From assembly GCA_018449715.1 (NCBI GenBank), contig JAAVVA010000001.1, positions 1,054,001 through 1,118,000 of the forward strand: a DNA stretch of 64,000 bases. Reading direction: 5' to 3'. This document shows positions 53,748-61,241 of this stretch, piece by piece. The stretch comes from Acidobacteriaceae bacterium dw_441 (GTDB lineage Bacteria; Acidobacteriota; Terriglobia; Terriglobales; Acidobacteriaceae). The position numbers and the translations under genes were made by a program. Numbering within the stretch: position 1 is the stretch's first letter; each line of letters starts with the position of its first letter. A model generated the notes under the pieces. The model saw nothing but the letters and a program-made list of their open reading frames with translations. It was not told the origin of the DNA and did not search any database.

Positions 53748-54785
53748 ATGAGTGGAGAGAAGAAAGGGCTGCGGCTATCCATACTGGACCAGTCGCCGGT
53801 GGCGGAGGGAAGCGTTCCCGCCGATGCGTTGCAAAACTCGATTGCGTTGGCAAAGAGGGTAGATGAGCTGGGCTATACGCGGTTCTGGATGTCAGAACAT
53901 CATGCGATGGACCTGCTGGCCTGCACCGCGCCGGAGATCCTGCTGGCGCGCATCGGGGTGGAGACGAAGAGGATTCGGATCGGCTCGGGCGGCATTATGC
54001 TGCCGCATTACACTGCCCTGAAGGTCGCGGAGGTCTTTCGCACGCTGTATGGGCTGTATCCGGGGCGGGTAGACCTTGGGATCGGGCGTGCTCCGGGCGG
54101 CGGGCCAACCGAGTCACTGGCGCTCAGGCGAAGCCGGAAGACCCCAATGGAGGACGACTTTCCCGACCAGGTTTCAGAGCTGCTGGCCTTCCTCGAAGAC
54201 GATTTCCCGACAGCACATCCGTTCAGCCGGGTGAAGGCGATGCCTGAGCCGCCCCAGGGAGAAGGCTACGCCGGGCCAGACGTCTGGATGCTGGGATCGA
54301 GCATGTGGTCCTCCGGGGCGGCGGTGGAGTTCGGGCTGCCGTACTCGTTTGCACACTTCTTTTCTCCGGTGAAGACGCGCGACGCCATCGAGACCTACAT
54401 GCGGAACTTCCGTAACGGGATTCGGCGCGAAAAGCCCGAAGCGACGGTTGCGGTGGGCGTGGTCTGTGCGGAAACGCAGGAGGAGGCCGAGTTCCTGGCC
54501 TCGAGCGCGAAGCTGCTGCAACAGAGGATTCGTCTGGGCGAGAGGAAGCCGGTTGCTTCGCCAGAAGCCGCGATCCGCGAGATGCAGATGCGTGGCGTGG
54601 TTCCCCTCGAAGAGGGAGAGTGGCCCCGGTACTTTGTGGGGACTCCCGCGCGGGTGAAGGAACAGTTGGAGCAGATGGCCGGAGCGCTGGGGATAGAGGA
54701 GCTGATCGTGAACACGATCGTGTGGGATCAGCAGAAACGGATCAGAAGCTACGAGCTTCTGGCCGAAGCCTTCGGACTGAAGTAA
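53748..54785 (+). CDS. LLM-class flavin-dependent oxidoreductase (bacterial luciferase-like)
   Basis: 345 residues from ATG 53748; a TTG at 53721 would add nine residues inside the preceding hairpin's downstream flank. LSILDQSPVAEG at the start, YTRFWMSEHH, IRIGSGGIMLPHYTALKVAEVF, GRVDLGIGRAPGG and the C-terminal YFVGTPARVKEQLEQMA mark the MsnO8-like LLM group with a TIM barrel that uses reduced FMN. Such enzymes oxidise small organic or sulfur compounds; substrate unknown. The stop is followed by a shared convergent terminator. Confidence 0.92.
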   Translation: MSGEKKGLRLSILDQSPVAEGSVPADALQNSIALAKRVDELGYTRFWMSEHHAMDLLACTAPEILLARIGVETKRIRIGSGGIMLPHYTALKVAEVFRTLYGLYPGRVDLGIGRAPGGGPTESLALRRSRKTPMEDDFPDQVSELLAFLEDDFPTAHPFSRVKAMPEPPQGEGYAGPDVWMLGSSMWSSGAAVEFGLPYSFAHFFSPVKTRDAIETYMRNFRNGIRREKPEATVAVGVVCAETQEEAEFLASSAKLLQQRIRLGERKPVASPEAAIREMQMRGVVPLEEGEWPRYFVGTPARVKEQLEQMAGALGIEELIVNTIVWDQQKRIRSYELLAEAFGLK

Positions 54786-54791
54786 GAGGAA

Positions 54792-54815
54792 GAGGTGGAG
54801 CGGGTGCTCCACCTC
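54792..54815. terminator. Bidirectional terminator between the LLM gene and hpt
   Basis: Perfect 10-bp stem (GAGGTGGAGC/GCTCCACCTC) with a GGGT tetraloop between two convergent genes, 6 nt from the LLM stop and 9 nt from the hpt stop. Confidence 0.85.
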
Positions 54816-54824
54816 AATCTGTGC

Positions 54825-55397
54825 CTAGTGAACAGCGTCCTCGGGGAAGAGGCGGATGTCTTCGACGCCGCGATAACGCTCGGCGTAGTCCATGCCGTAG
54901 CCGATGACGAAATGGTTCGGAATCTTGAAGGCTACATAATCGGCCTCGATGGGGACGAGGCGGCGGTCCGGCTTGTCGAGACAGGTGGCGATCTTCAGCG
55001 AGGCGGGCTTGTGCTGCAGCATCAGGCCGCGAAGATAATTCAGGGTAAGGCCGGTGTCGAGGATGTCCTCGACCAGAATGACGTGGCGACCCTCGATGGG
55101 GTTGTCGATGTCCTTGATGAGCTTGACGGCGCCGGAGGAGACACGGGCTCGTCCATAGCTGGAGACGGCGACAAAGTCGAAGGTGTTATCGACCCTGATG
55201 GCGCGGGCCAGGTCGGCGAGGAAGATGGCCGCTCCCTTGAGCACGCCGATGAGTACGATGGACTGGCCCTCGTACTCGGCGGAGATCTGTTCGCCAATCT
55301 CGCGTGCGCGCTGGGCGAGCTGGTCCTTGGTGATGAGGACTTCCATCGTCTCGTGGGAGGGGAAGAAGGCGGTCGGGGCAGGTGTCTTGCTGGACAT
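54825..55397 (-). CDS. hpt: Hypoxanthine phosphoribosyltransferase
   Basis: 190 residues. VLIGVLKGAAIFLADLARAI, the PRPP-binding VILVEDILDTGLTLNYL, and the C-terminal YVAFKIPNHFVIGYGMDYAERYR (Lys, Phe and Asp contacting the purine) identify Hpt. It salvages hypoxanthine and guanine to IMP and GMP. About 17 residues precede the conserved METLIT-like start (METVLIT reads MEVLITKDQ), so translation could instead begin at that Met; I kept the first ATG. It is divergent from lgt. Confidence 0.93.
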   Translation of the reverse strand: MSSKTPAPTAFFPSHETMEVLITKDQLAQRAREIGEQISAEYEGQSIVLIGVLKGAAIFLADLARAIRVDNTFDFVAVSSYGRARVSSGAVKLIKDIDNPIEGRHVILVEDILDTGLTLNYLRGLMLQHKPASLKIATCLDKPDRRLVPIEADYVAFKIPNHFVIGYGMDYAERYRGVEDIRLFPEDAVH

Positions 55398-55498
55398 ATA
55401 TGGCCAAGGTAACGCGAATTGCGCTCGAAGGCCAAGTTTTCGTCACAGAAGTCATGGCAGGCTTGGCCAGAACAACGCAGTGAGCGTGCCAGCAACGG

Positions 55499-55504
55499 TA
55501 CACT
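55499..55504 (+). promoter_or_regulatory. -10 box 6 nt before lgt (leaderless-type)
   Basis: TACACT ends 6 nt before ATG 55511. The intervening GGAGGT looks like a ribosome site but is only 1 nt from the ATG, too close to act normally. Confidence 0.45.
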
Positions 55505-55510
55505 GGAGGT

Positions 55511-56386
55511 ATGTATCCGTATATCAATCTCGGCCCGGTGCACCTGGGTACGTTCGGGCTGTTGTTGTGGCTGGCCGCTGTGGCTGGCACGATTGTTCTG
55601 CATAAAAACTTTGTTCGCAACCACGTGGATGCCGACGCTCTGAACGTCGTCGCCTTCACGGTAATCGCTGGCGTGGTCGGAGCGAAGATGTGGCACGAGC
55701 TGCAGGACATCACTGCTCTTCGGATGGCGCTGGTGCGGATAGCGGCTCCTGGATGGAGTCACCCGCTGGATGTGCTGTCGGAGTTTCTGCACTGGTTTCA
55801 GGCAGGCTTCGCGTGGTTCGGAGGGATGCTCGCAGGAATCGCGACGTTGATGTGGATGGGCCGGTCGGCACGGTTCCGCAATGCGGATGGCTCGCTGGGC
55901 GGAAGCATCGGACCGTTGCGGCTGCTGGATGTTGCGGCTCCCGCGGCGGCGGTGGGCTACGGAGTGGGACGCATCGGCTGCCTGCTTTCGGGAGACGGCG
56001 ACTATGGCATCAAGACGACGCTGCCGTGGGGAGTTCACATGCGCCCGGATGCGCTGGTGCCGACGCCCGATCTGGTGCAGCCGACTCCCGTGTATGAGCT
56101 TCTGTTCTCGCTCGCGTTGGCGTGGTGGCTCTGGAAGCGTGTGAAGAACCGTCCCGCGGTGAGCGTGCTGACAGGCGAATATCTCGTCCTTAGCGGAATC
56201 GGGAGGTTCCTGGTGGAGTTTGTGAGGATCAACCCGCGTATTTACTGGGGCATGAGCAACGCGCAGGTCGCGGCGCTGTGGTCGATTGTGGCCGGAGTCA
56301 TCATGGTCGCGGTAGCGAAGGCGAATAATGTGGCGTGGGACCCGGAGCCGGTGGCTGTTCCCGTGGAAAATATCCCCGAGGTCTAG
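55511..56386 (+). CDS. lgt: Prolipoprotein diacylglyceryl transferase, variant active-site loop
   Basis: 291 residues, about seven membrane helices. Recognisable Lgt features are PYINLGPVHLGTFGLLLW at the N end, the loop GYGVGRIGCLLSGDGDYG, and TPVYELLFSLAL with the C-terminal RFLVEFVRINPR. Lgt transfers diacylglycerol from phosphatidylglycerol to the lipobox cysteine. Compared with E. coli Lgt, the GRLGN signature reads GRIGC here and the FHGG segment reads WFGG, so the E. coli Asn146 and His103 positions appear replaced; this resembles the variant of some other phyla. Several lipoproteins in this window would be substrates. Confidence 0.88.
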   Translation: MYPYINLGPVHLGTFGLLLWLAAVAGTIVLHKNFVRNHVDADALNVVAFTVIAGVVGAKMWHELQDITALRMALVRIAAPGWSHPLDVLSEFLHWFQAGFAWFGGMLAGIATLMWMGRSARFRNADGSLGGSIGPLRLLDVAAPAAAVGYGVGRIGCLLSGDGDYGIKTTLPWGVHMRPDALVPTPDLVQPTPVYELLFSLALAWWLWKRVKNRPAVSVLTGEYLVLSGIGRFLVEFVRINPRIYWGMSNAQVAALWSIVAGVIMVAVAKANNVAWDPEPVAVPVENIPEV

Positions 56387-56482
56387 AGAAACCGCCATCA
56401 ATCGTGCAATCGTCCTTCTGAGCATAGCGAAGAATCTCAGTATTTCGCCAATGCCAGCATGAAGAACGGTTCAGTAAGACGA

Positions 56483-56516
56483 AGAGGCCCTGACGAGAGA
56501 ATTCGTCAGGGCCTCT
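56483..56516. terminator. Bidirectional terminator between lgt and aqpZ
   Basis: Perfect 14-bp stem (56483-56496 with 56503-56516, 6-nt loop) lying 4 nt after the aqpZ stop on the minus strand and about 97 nt after lgt. On the plus strand TGTTATT follows. Confidence 0.85.
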
Positions 56517-56520
56517 GTTA

Positions 56521-57246
56521 TTAGCGGGAGAGCTCTTCGCGAACCGAGGGCTGCGGGGCGGCGAAGAAGATGTTCGAGATCAGACCGCCAAGGATAGCTC
56601 CCACGATGGGGGCGACCCAGAAGAGCCAGAGCTGCTGAATAGCCCATCCGCCAACGAAGAGAGCCGGGCCGGTGGAGCGGGCCGGGTTCACCGAGGTGTT
56701 GGTGACCGGGATGCTGATGAGGTGGATCAACGTGAGGCAGAGACCGATGGCGATAGGGGCGAATCCCTTGGGGGCGCGCTCGTCGGTGGAGCCGAGGATG
56801 ACGAGCAGGAAGAAGGCGGTCAGCACAACCTCGGCGACAAAGCAGGCAACCAGCGAGTAGTGCCCGGGGGAGTGCTCGGCGTATCCGTTCGAGGCGAAGC
56901 CGCCGGCGAGGGAGAAGCCGTCCTGCCCGCTGGCGATGAGGTAGAGGACGCCCGAGGCGGCGATAGCTCCGACAACCTGCGCGATGATGTAGGGCAGAAG
57001 CTCGCTGACGGGGAAGCGCTTGCCGACGACGAGGCCGACGGAGACGGCCGGGTTGAGGTGGCAGCCGGAGATGTGTCCGATGGCGAAAGCCATGGTGAGT
57101 ACGGTGAGTCCGAAGGCGAGCGCGACGCCGGCGAAGCCGATGCCGAGTTGAGGGAAGGCGGCGGCGAGGACGGCACTGCCGCATCCTCCAAAGACCAGCC
57201 AGAAGGTTCCGAAGAACTCGGCGGTTGCGCGTTTGTACAGTGGCAT
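56521..57246 (-). CDS. aqpZ: Aquaporin Z-type water channel
   Basis: 241 residues from ATG 57246; the upstream in-frame extension is not aquaporin-like. Six helices and the two half-helix NPA motifs are present: [11 protein letters not shown] (about 63-73) and [11 protein letters not shown] (about 185-195). The Arg after the second NPA and small residues around it fit a water-selective AqpZ rather than a glycerol channel. The start [23 protein letters not shown] is typical. AGAGG lies about 11 nt before the ATG. It is a single-gene unit ending at a strong hairpin. Confidence 0.94.
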   Translation of the reverse strand: MPLYKRATAEFFGTFWLVFGGCGSAVLAAAFPQLGIGFAGVALAFGLTVLTMAFAIGHISGCHLNPAVSVGLVVGKRFPVSELLPYIIAQVVGAIAASGVLYLIASGQDGFSLAGGFASNGYAEHSPGHYSLVACFVAEVVLTAFFLLVILGSTDERAPKGFAPIAIGLCLTLIHLISIPVTNTSVNPARSTGPALFVGGWAIQQLWLFWVAPIVGAILGGLISNIFFAAPQPSVREELSR

Positions 57247-57406
57247 AGTGAATGACCTCTTTCTTTCCCGTTGCGAGCGGAAGTTCTGCAATGAAACTGT
57301 AAAGCGATTAAAGGGTCGTGCGTGCCGGAGCACAAGAGGTAAGACGAAAGGATACTATCACTTCCGGGTCTTTTTTGAGCAAAAACCTTTGCGGGGGCAG
57401 CTCTCT

Positions 57407-57609
57407 TTAGGACGATAGATGACGAATCCAACTCTGGATTGTGGGCAGGGCGGAGTGTAGCTTTTCTGCGAGTGTCTCGATGCTCGACACTGCTGTGACC
57501 CATTTGGCAACCTGATCTGCCATTGACTTCTTATCGGACGATGAGTGAATGCTTTGTGAAAGTGCCTCCAACTCAGGATATCCAGCCGAGATGTTTGAGA
57601 TCAGAGTTT
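57407..57609 (-). pseudogene. Possible frameshifted C-terminal part of the 57601-58035 gene
   Basis: On the minus strand the -1 frame continues from the end of the neighbouring gene as ETLISNISAGYPELEALSQS, then KKSMADQVAKWVTAVSSIE and ALPTIQSWIRHLSS, to a TAA at 57409-57407 (64 codons after the upstream stop). The composition and helical pattern match the gene before it. One missing base in the AAATCCTTGAAA stretch would join the two into a protein of about 210 residues. Alternatively it is a separate small gene starting at TTG 57571 or ATG 57523, for which no ribosome site is seen. Confidence 0.35.
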
Positions 57610-58035
57610 CAAGGATTTAATGGCTGAAGCTGCTTCTCTTTGCAACTGGTTGTTCAGGCGCATCCGGGCTCTGGCGTGTGCTTCTTGATGAACAGATACA
57701 TTCATCGTGGCCGTAATTCCGGGAGGAAATTGGAGTGGCATGCTCATGCTGGTCATCACGTTGAAATGTTGTACAACAATTTTTTCAACTTCATCATCAA
57801 CAAGGATGCCCATCGCATTAAGCTCGTTTACAGTCCAATCCAATTGGTTTCGGACAGTGGTCTCGAGGCGATAAAGTGCTGCTTCACTGTAGGCAGGCGG
57901 GATGGCTGCTGAATTATTTTTCGCGCGAGCGTAAGACAGGAGTTCGAGCTGTTTTTCTGCTGTGTCATTGGAGCGCAACTGAATGTTCAGCCAATTTTCC
58001 TGCAAGTGCTTTTTTGGTTCTGCACTAAGTGGCAT
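57601..58035 (-). CDS. Hypothetical protein in an A+T-rich patch
   Basis: 144 residues from ATG 58035. No recognised family. It is mostly helical and polar (LQENWLNIQLRSNDTAEKQLELLSYARAK; RLETTVRNQLDWTVNEL), with a short Met/Pro-rich middle (MTSMSMPLQFPPGI) and an Arg/Gln-rich end. G+C is about 40-45% here against about 60% around it, which suggests transfer from elsewhere. A TACACT box ends 6 nt before the ATG and is part of a 9-bp direct repeat. The stop may be caused by a frameshift (see the adjoining 57407 entry). Confidence 0.6.
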   Translation of the reverse strand: MPLSAEPKKHLQENWLNIQLRSNDTAEKQLELLSYARAKNNSAAIPPAYSEAALYRLETTVRNQLDWTVNELNAMGILVDDEVEKIVVQHFNVMTSMSMPLQFPPGITATMNVSVHQEAHARARMRLNNQLQREAASAIKSLKL

Positions 58036-58041
58036 GACAGC

Positions 58042-58065
58042 AGTGTATTTCGACTTAGTGTATTT
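58042..58065 (-). promoter_or_regulatory. Direct repeat with -10 box before the hypothetical gene
   Basis: AAATACACT occurs twice on the minus strand (58050-58042 and 58065-58057), 15 bp apart. The inner copy contains TACACT ending 6 nt before ATG 58035, a leaderless-type -10. Confidence 0.45.
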
Positions 58066-58110
58066 AGCCCAGAATCGACAATAGTGCAACCACATCGGCT
58101 CCGATCAAAG

Positions 58111-58611
58111 CTAATCTTTCAGAATGCCGGAACCAACAGGCAGGCGATGTTCCCGGAGCAGCTTCTTGTACTCGAAGTACATGCTGGCTCTCCACGTCGC
58201 GACCATGCCGAAGGCGAGGATGAAGAACAACCCTGCCGTCTGTTCCAGCGAGATGATATGTCCAATGTAGTCGCGTGCGAAGTATCGAACCGCGGCCAGA
58301 ACCAGCACGACCGCGAAGAATATCTTCGAGCGGCGCACCATGACTGTGTCCTCTTCGATGACCAGCCGCGAGGTGTGGATGAGCGGGAGCGACAGCACTA
58401 CCGCGCCGATCAGGAAGGCTCCCAACGCCCATCCCCAGTAGACGCGGAACGCGGGCACGAAAAACATCGAAAAACCGGTCGCCATGCCGAACGGTGGGAT
58501 GACGATGGTTTTCATCGTTACAGGGCGGCGACCCTCGCGCAACCGCCACACCAGGACGCCAAAGAGACCCAGCACAGCACCGACAGCAGACGTTCCAGGA
58601 GCAATTACCAT
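58111..58611 (-). CDS. CcdC-like membrane protein (DUF1453)
   Basis: 166 residues with about five membrane helices. KTIVIPPFGMATGFSMFFVPAFRV, SLPLIHTSRLVIEEDTVMVRRSKIFFAVVLVLAAVRYFARDYI and AGLFFILAFGMVATWRASMYFEYKKL match the CcdC/DUF1453 pattern, first named from cytochrome c biogenesis loci in Bacillus although its role there is unclear. There is no CcdA or thioredoxin gene adjacent. The start has GAGAGTGAA just before the ATG and an A/T-rich TATTAATATT upstream. Confidence 0.8.
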   Translation of the reverse strand: MVIAPGTSAVGAVLGLFGVLVWRLREGRRPVTMKTIVIPPFGMATGFSMFFVPAFRVYWGWALGAFLIGAVVLSLPLIHTSRLVIEEDTVMVRRSKIFFAVVLVLAAVRYFARDYIGHIISLEQTAGLFFILAFGMVATWRASMYFEYKKLLREHRLPVGSGILKD

Positions 58612-58689
58612 TTCACTCTCAATATTAATAGCTAGCCGTGTTAGGGCGTTAATCGCTCGCGGCGTTATGGGGAAATGAGGGGCGAACCG

Positions 58690-59586
58690 TTACAGGCGGC
58701 GCAGGTAGGCCTTGGCCTCTTCGAGCTGGGGGAAGAGGCGCTCTTCGGCCTGAAACTCGCGCGAGTGGACGCAGCGGCGGCCAGCCTTCACGCGGACGGG
58801 GTGCTTCAGGTGAAGCATCTCGTGGTACAGCAGATATTCGATGGCGCAGCGCGGCGTGTCCGGGCGGTCGAAGACGCGGCTGACCATGATGGTGTTGTGC
58901 GCGGCGTCGTAGTGGCCCAGCATGCGGCGGGCGTGGTGGGCGCTCCAGGTGAGCACGGGCTTGCCCAGAAGACCGTGGAAGAAGCGCGCGTTCAGCGTGT
59001 CGAAGACCTCGTTGAGGTCGTAGTAGTGGCCGACGGCGGTGAGGATGCGCTTGCGGCCGCGGGTCTGCCGGATGTGCTCGGCCTGGCGGGAGACGGTCTC
59101 GGAGGAGACGTGGCGGCGGTAGCGGTCGGCGTGCTGGGGCGAGATGGGCTTCTTGTAAAGCTTCGCCAGAAGAATGTGCGCGATGGCGTGGTGGATGCTC
59201 TCAGGAGCGTGCTCCAGCAGGTCAGAGAGCCTGACGTACAGGCAGCCCTCGCGCAGGCGGATCGTTGTATTGAGCGAGGTGAAGCGGCGGAAGCGGATGT
59301 CGAACGGTGGAATGGGGGCGCGCGGGCGAAGCTCGCGGTACTCGGTCTGGAAGATGGTGATGAGGGATTGTGGGGCGATGGAGTTCGTGCGCGGCTTCTT
59401 CGGGGCCGGGGGAACGAGTGATGGAGCTGGCGGCTCGATGAGGATGGCCGGGTCGGGCAGGTGATCGAAGAGCGTAGGGGCCTGCCGGACGGCCTGGAGA
59501 AACCTGCGGATCGCGGAGCCGGGATGGTTCGAGGTGCTCAGTGGGTGCCTTGGGAGGGGAGAAGGCTCCCCGAAGTTAGTTTCCAG
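58690..59586 (-). CDS. SprT-like/M48-type zinc metallopeptidase domain protein, no normal start codon
   Basis: The minus-strand frame is open for 298 codons from just after a TAG (59589-59587) to the stop at 58692-58690. The C-terminal part has the zinc motif HEMLH in EYLLYHEMLHLKHPV and the trailing CVHSREFQAEERLFPQLEE, with VGHYYDLNEVFDTLNARFFHGLLGKP before it; this matches SprT-like metallopeptidase proteins common in acidobacteria. Upstream of it the conserved STIRLR-like block is TSLNTTIRLREGCLYVRLSDLLE, preceded by a Pro-rich segment. No ATG, GTG or TTG occurs in frame before a GTG at 58956, which lies too late for the fold. CTG 59586, with TAGAAT ending 8 nt before it, is the most interesting candidate start; ATT or ATC codons are alternatives. 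Confidence 0.7.
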   Translation of the reverse strand: METNFGEPSPLPRHPLSTSNHPGSAIRRFLQAVRQAPTLFDHLPDPAILIEPPAPSLVPPAPKKPRTNSIAPQSLITIFQTEYRELRPRAPIPPFDIRFRRFTSLNTTIRLREGCLYVRLSDLLEHAPESIHHAIAHILLAKLYKKPISPQHADRYRRHVSSETVSRQAEHIRQTRGRKRILTAVGHYYDLNEVFDTLNARFFHGLLGKPVLTWSAHHARRMLGHYDAAHNTIMVSRVFDRPDTPRCAIEYLLYHEMLHLKHPVRVKAGRRCVHSREFQAEERLFPQLEEAKAYLRRL

Positions 59587-59594
59587 CTAGTTGG

Positions 59595-59600
59595 ATTCTA
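59595..59600 (-). promoter_or_regulatory. -10-like box before the metallopeptidase frame
   Basis: TAGAAT on the minus strand ends 8 nt before CTG 59586, the first codon of the open frame, in the 66-bp gap after the Gfo/Idh gene. Confidence 0.35.
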
Positions 59601-59652
59601 TTCGAGGAGCCTGTGGGGTTGGTGAATCGGATGACGGAGGTTATCCGCGGAG

Positions 59653-60765
59653 TCAGGAGCGTGGTTCGTCGAGGAGGACGGGGTGCGGCTCGCGGGTGTT
59701 GTAGGCCTCGCGCTCCTCGCCGGTGAGGGGGAGGGGAAGTACACGACCCTGCGAGCCCGAGGCGTAGGTCGTTTCGAGCACGGCCATGGTGGCGATGGCG
59801 GATTCGGGCGTGACCGGTACGGGGCCGAGGCCGCGAATCGCATCGCGCATCTCGACGTAGTAGCCGATCTGGTCGGCGGGAGGCACGGGAATCTCGGTGC
59901 GGGTGCCGGTGGCTCCGTCGAAGAGGATGCCGGGGTCGGGATCGTCGCCGAAGCCCTTCGTGCCGGGGATGATGCCCTCGGCGAGCTGCTTCTCCTGCAC
60001 GTCGAGACCGTACTTGGCCCACGAGGCACGGGTTCCGTGCATCAGGGTGCGGGCGACGCCGCCGGAGGAGAGTAGCGTCGCGTTGAGGATGACGCGCAGT
60101 TCCGGGTAGTTGAGCTGGATGTGCGCCCAGTCGTCGGTCTTTCCGCCGGGGCGCAGTGTGGCAAAGCTGGCAAAGACAGACTCCGGCAGACCGAAGAGGT
60201 GCAGCGAAACGTCGATGAGGTGCGGGCCAAGGTCGTACCAGAGGCCCGAGCCGGGGCCGGGGTCTTCGCGCCAGCGCTGGCGGACGTTCGGGCGGAAGCG
60301 GTCCATGTGTCCTTCGAAGTGGGTGACCTTACCGAGCACGCCTGACGCGAGGATGGCCTTCGCCGCGACGATGTCGCTCTCCCAGCGGCGGTTCTGGAAG
60401 ACTGAGAGGTGGCGGTCGTGCTCGCGTGCGATTTTGACCAGCTCACGGGCTTCGGCGAGGTCGAGGGTGAAGGGCTTGTCGACGACGACGTGCTTGCCTG
60501 CGCGAAGCGCTGCCGCCGCGAGGGGCAGGTGGCTGTCGTTGGGCGTGGCGATGACAATAAGGTCGAGCGAGGGATCAGTCGCGGTCTCCATTGCGGAAGA
60601 GACTTTGACGCTTGGAATGTTGGCGAGGACGAGTTCGGGACGGCTGGAGCCGACGACCGCGAGGTCGATGCCGGGGACGGCGCGGAGAAGAGGAGCGTGG
60701 ATGTTCTTGCCGGCGTAGCCGTAGCCGATCAGGCCGGTGCGGATGGGAGAGGCTGAAGTAGTCAT
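59653..60765 (-). CDS. Gfo/Idh/MocA-family oxidoreductase
   Basis: 370 residues. N-terminal Rossmann fold GLIGYGYAGKNIHAPLL, VIATPNDSHLPLAAAALRAGKHVVVDKPFTL with the conserved EKP-like DKP lysine, then the C-terminal beta domain with DLGPHLIDVSLHLFGLP carrying the usual Asp-X3-His. It resembles E. coli YdgJ. Members oxidise or reduce sugars and inositols with NAD(P). AGAGGT lies 4 nt before the ATG. The substrate is not evident and neighbouring genes give no hint. Confidence 0.92.
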   Translation of the reverse strand: MTTSASPIRTGLIGYGYAGKNIHAPLLRAVPGIDLAVVGSSRPELVLANIPSVKVSSAMETATDPSLDLIVIATPNDSHLPLAAAALRAGKHVVVDKPFTLDLAEARELVKIAREHDRHLSVFQNRRWESDIVAAKAILASGVLGKVTHFEGHMDRFRPNVRQRWREDPGPGSGLWYDLGPHLIDVSLHLFGLPESVFASFATLRPGGKTDDWAHIQLNYPELRVILNATLLSSGGVARTLMHGTRASWAKYGLDVQEKQLAEGIIPGTKGFGDDPDPGILFDGATGTRTEIPVPPADQIGYYVEMRDAIRGLGPVPVTPESAIATMAVLETTYASGSQGRVLPLPLTGEEREAYNTREPHPVLLDEPRS

Positions 60766-60848
60766 CGGTACCTCTTCAGGGTAGGGAGAGACGCGGCTGG
60801 AGTCAAAGGTGGCTTAACCCCGGACGGGTGTGCGATGCTGGTCGCATC

Positions 60849-61175
60849 ATGCTTCAGCTCATCACGCGCCATCGCCGTGCCGCAGGACTCCTGCTCTGCA
60901 TTCTGGTCGCGGCGGTGAGCCTGGTGGCGCTGATCTGCCCCGCGTGCGATGGCGTGGGAGAGGTTCATGTGCATCCTGTCGCGCTTGCTGGCAGCATGAT
61001 GCCTCCTGCCAGCGACGGTTGCGACGGAGCCTGCTCCTGCTGCGGGCTTCACATGGCTCGTCCGGTTGCGGCAGAGCTTCCCGCCACAACATTCATTGTG
61101 CAACTGCCGTTTGCTGCGAACGATCGCTCTCCGAGCTGGTTTACGTCGCCTCCATTTCTTCCTCCTCGCTCTTAG
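60849..61175 (+). CDS. Small Cys/His-rich membrane-anchored protein
   Basis: 108 residues from ATG 60849. One hydrophobic helix (AAGLLLCILVAAVSLVALI, about 11-30) is followed by a compact Cys/His/Met-rich stretch: CPAC, HVHPV, then CDGACSCCGLHM. The layout resembles DUF2946-type small proteins found with copper or heavy-metal genes, but the match is loose. The outer-membrane barrel gene follows 66 nt downstream on the same strand. Metal binding is inference from composition. Confidence 0.65.
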   Translation: MLQLITRHRRAAGLLLCILVAAVSLVALICPACDGVGEVHVHPVALAGSMMPPASDGCDGACSCCGLHMARPVAAELPATTFIVQLPFAANDRSPSWFTSPPFLPPRS

Positions 61176-61241
61176 CTCCGAACCAACGATGGCATTAACA
61201 CGCTTCGGCGTGAGATTTCGTCTGTTCTGGAGCTGAAAATT

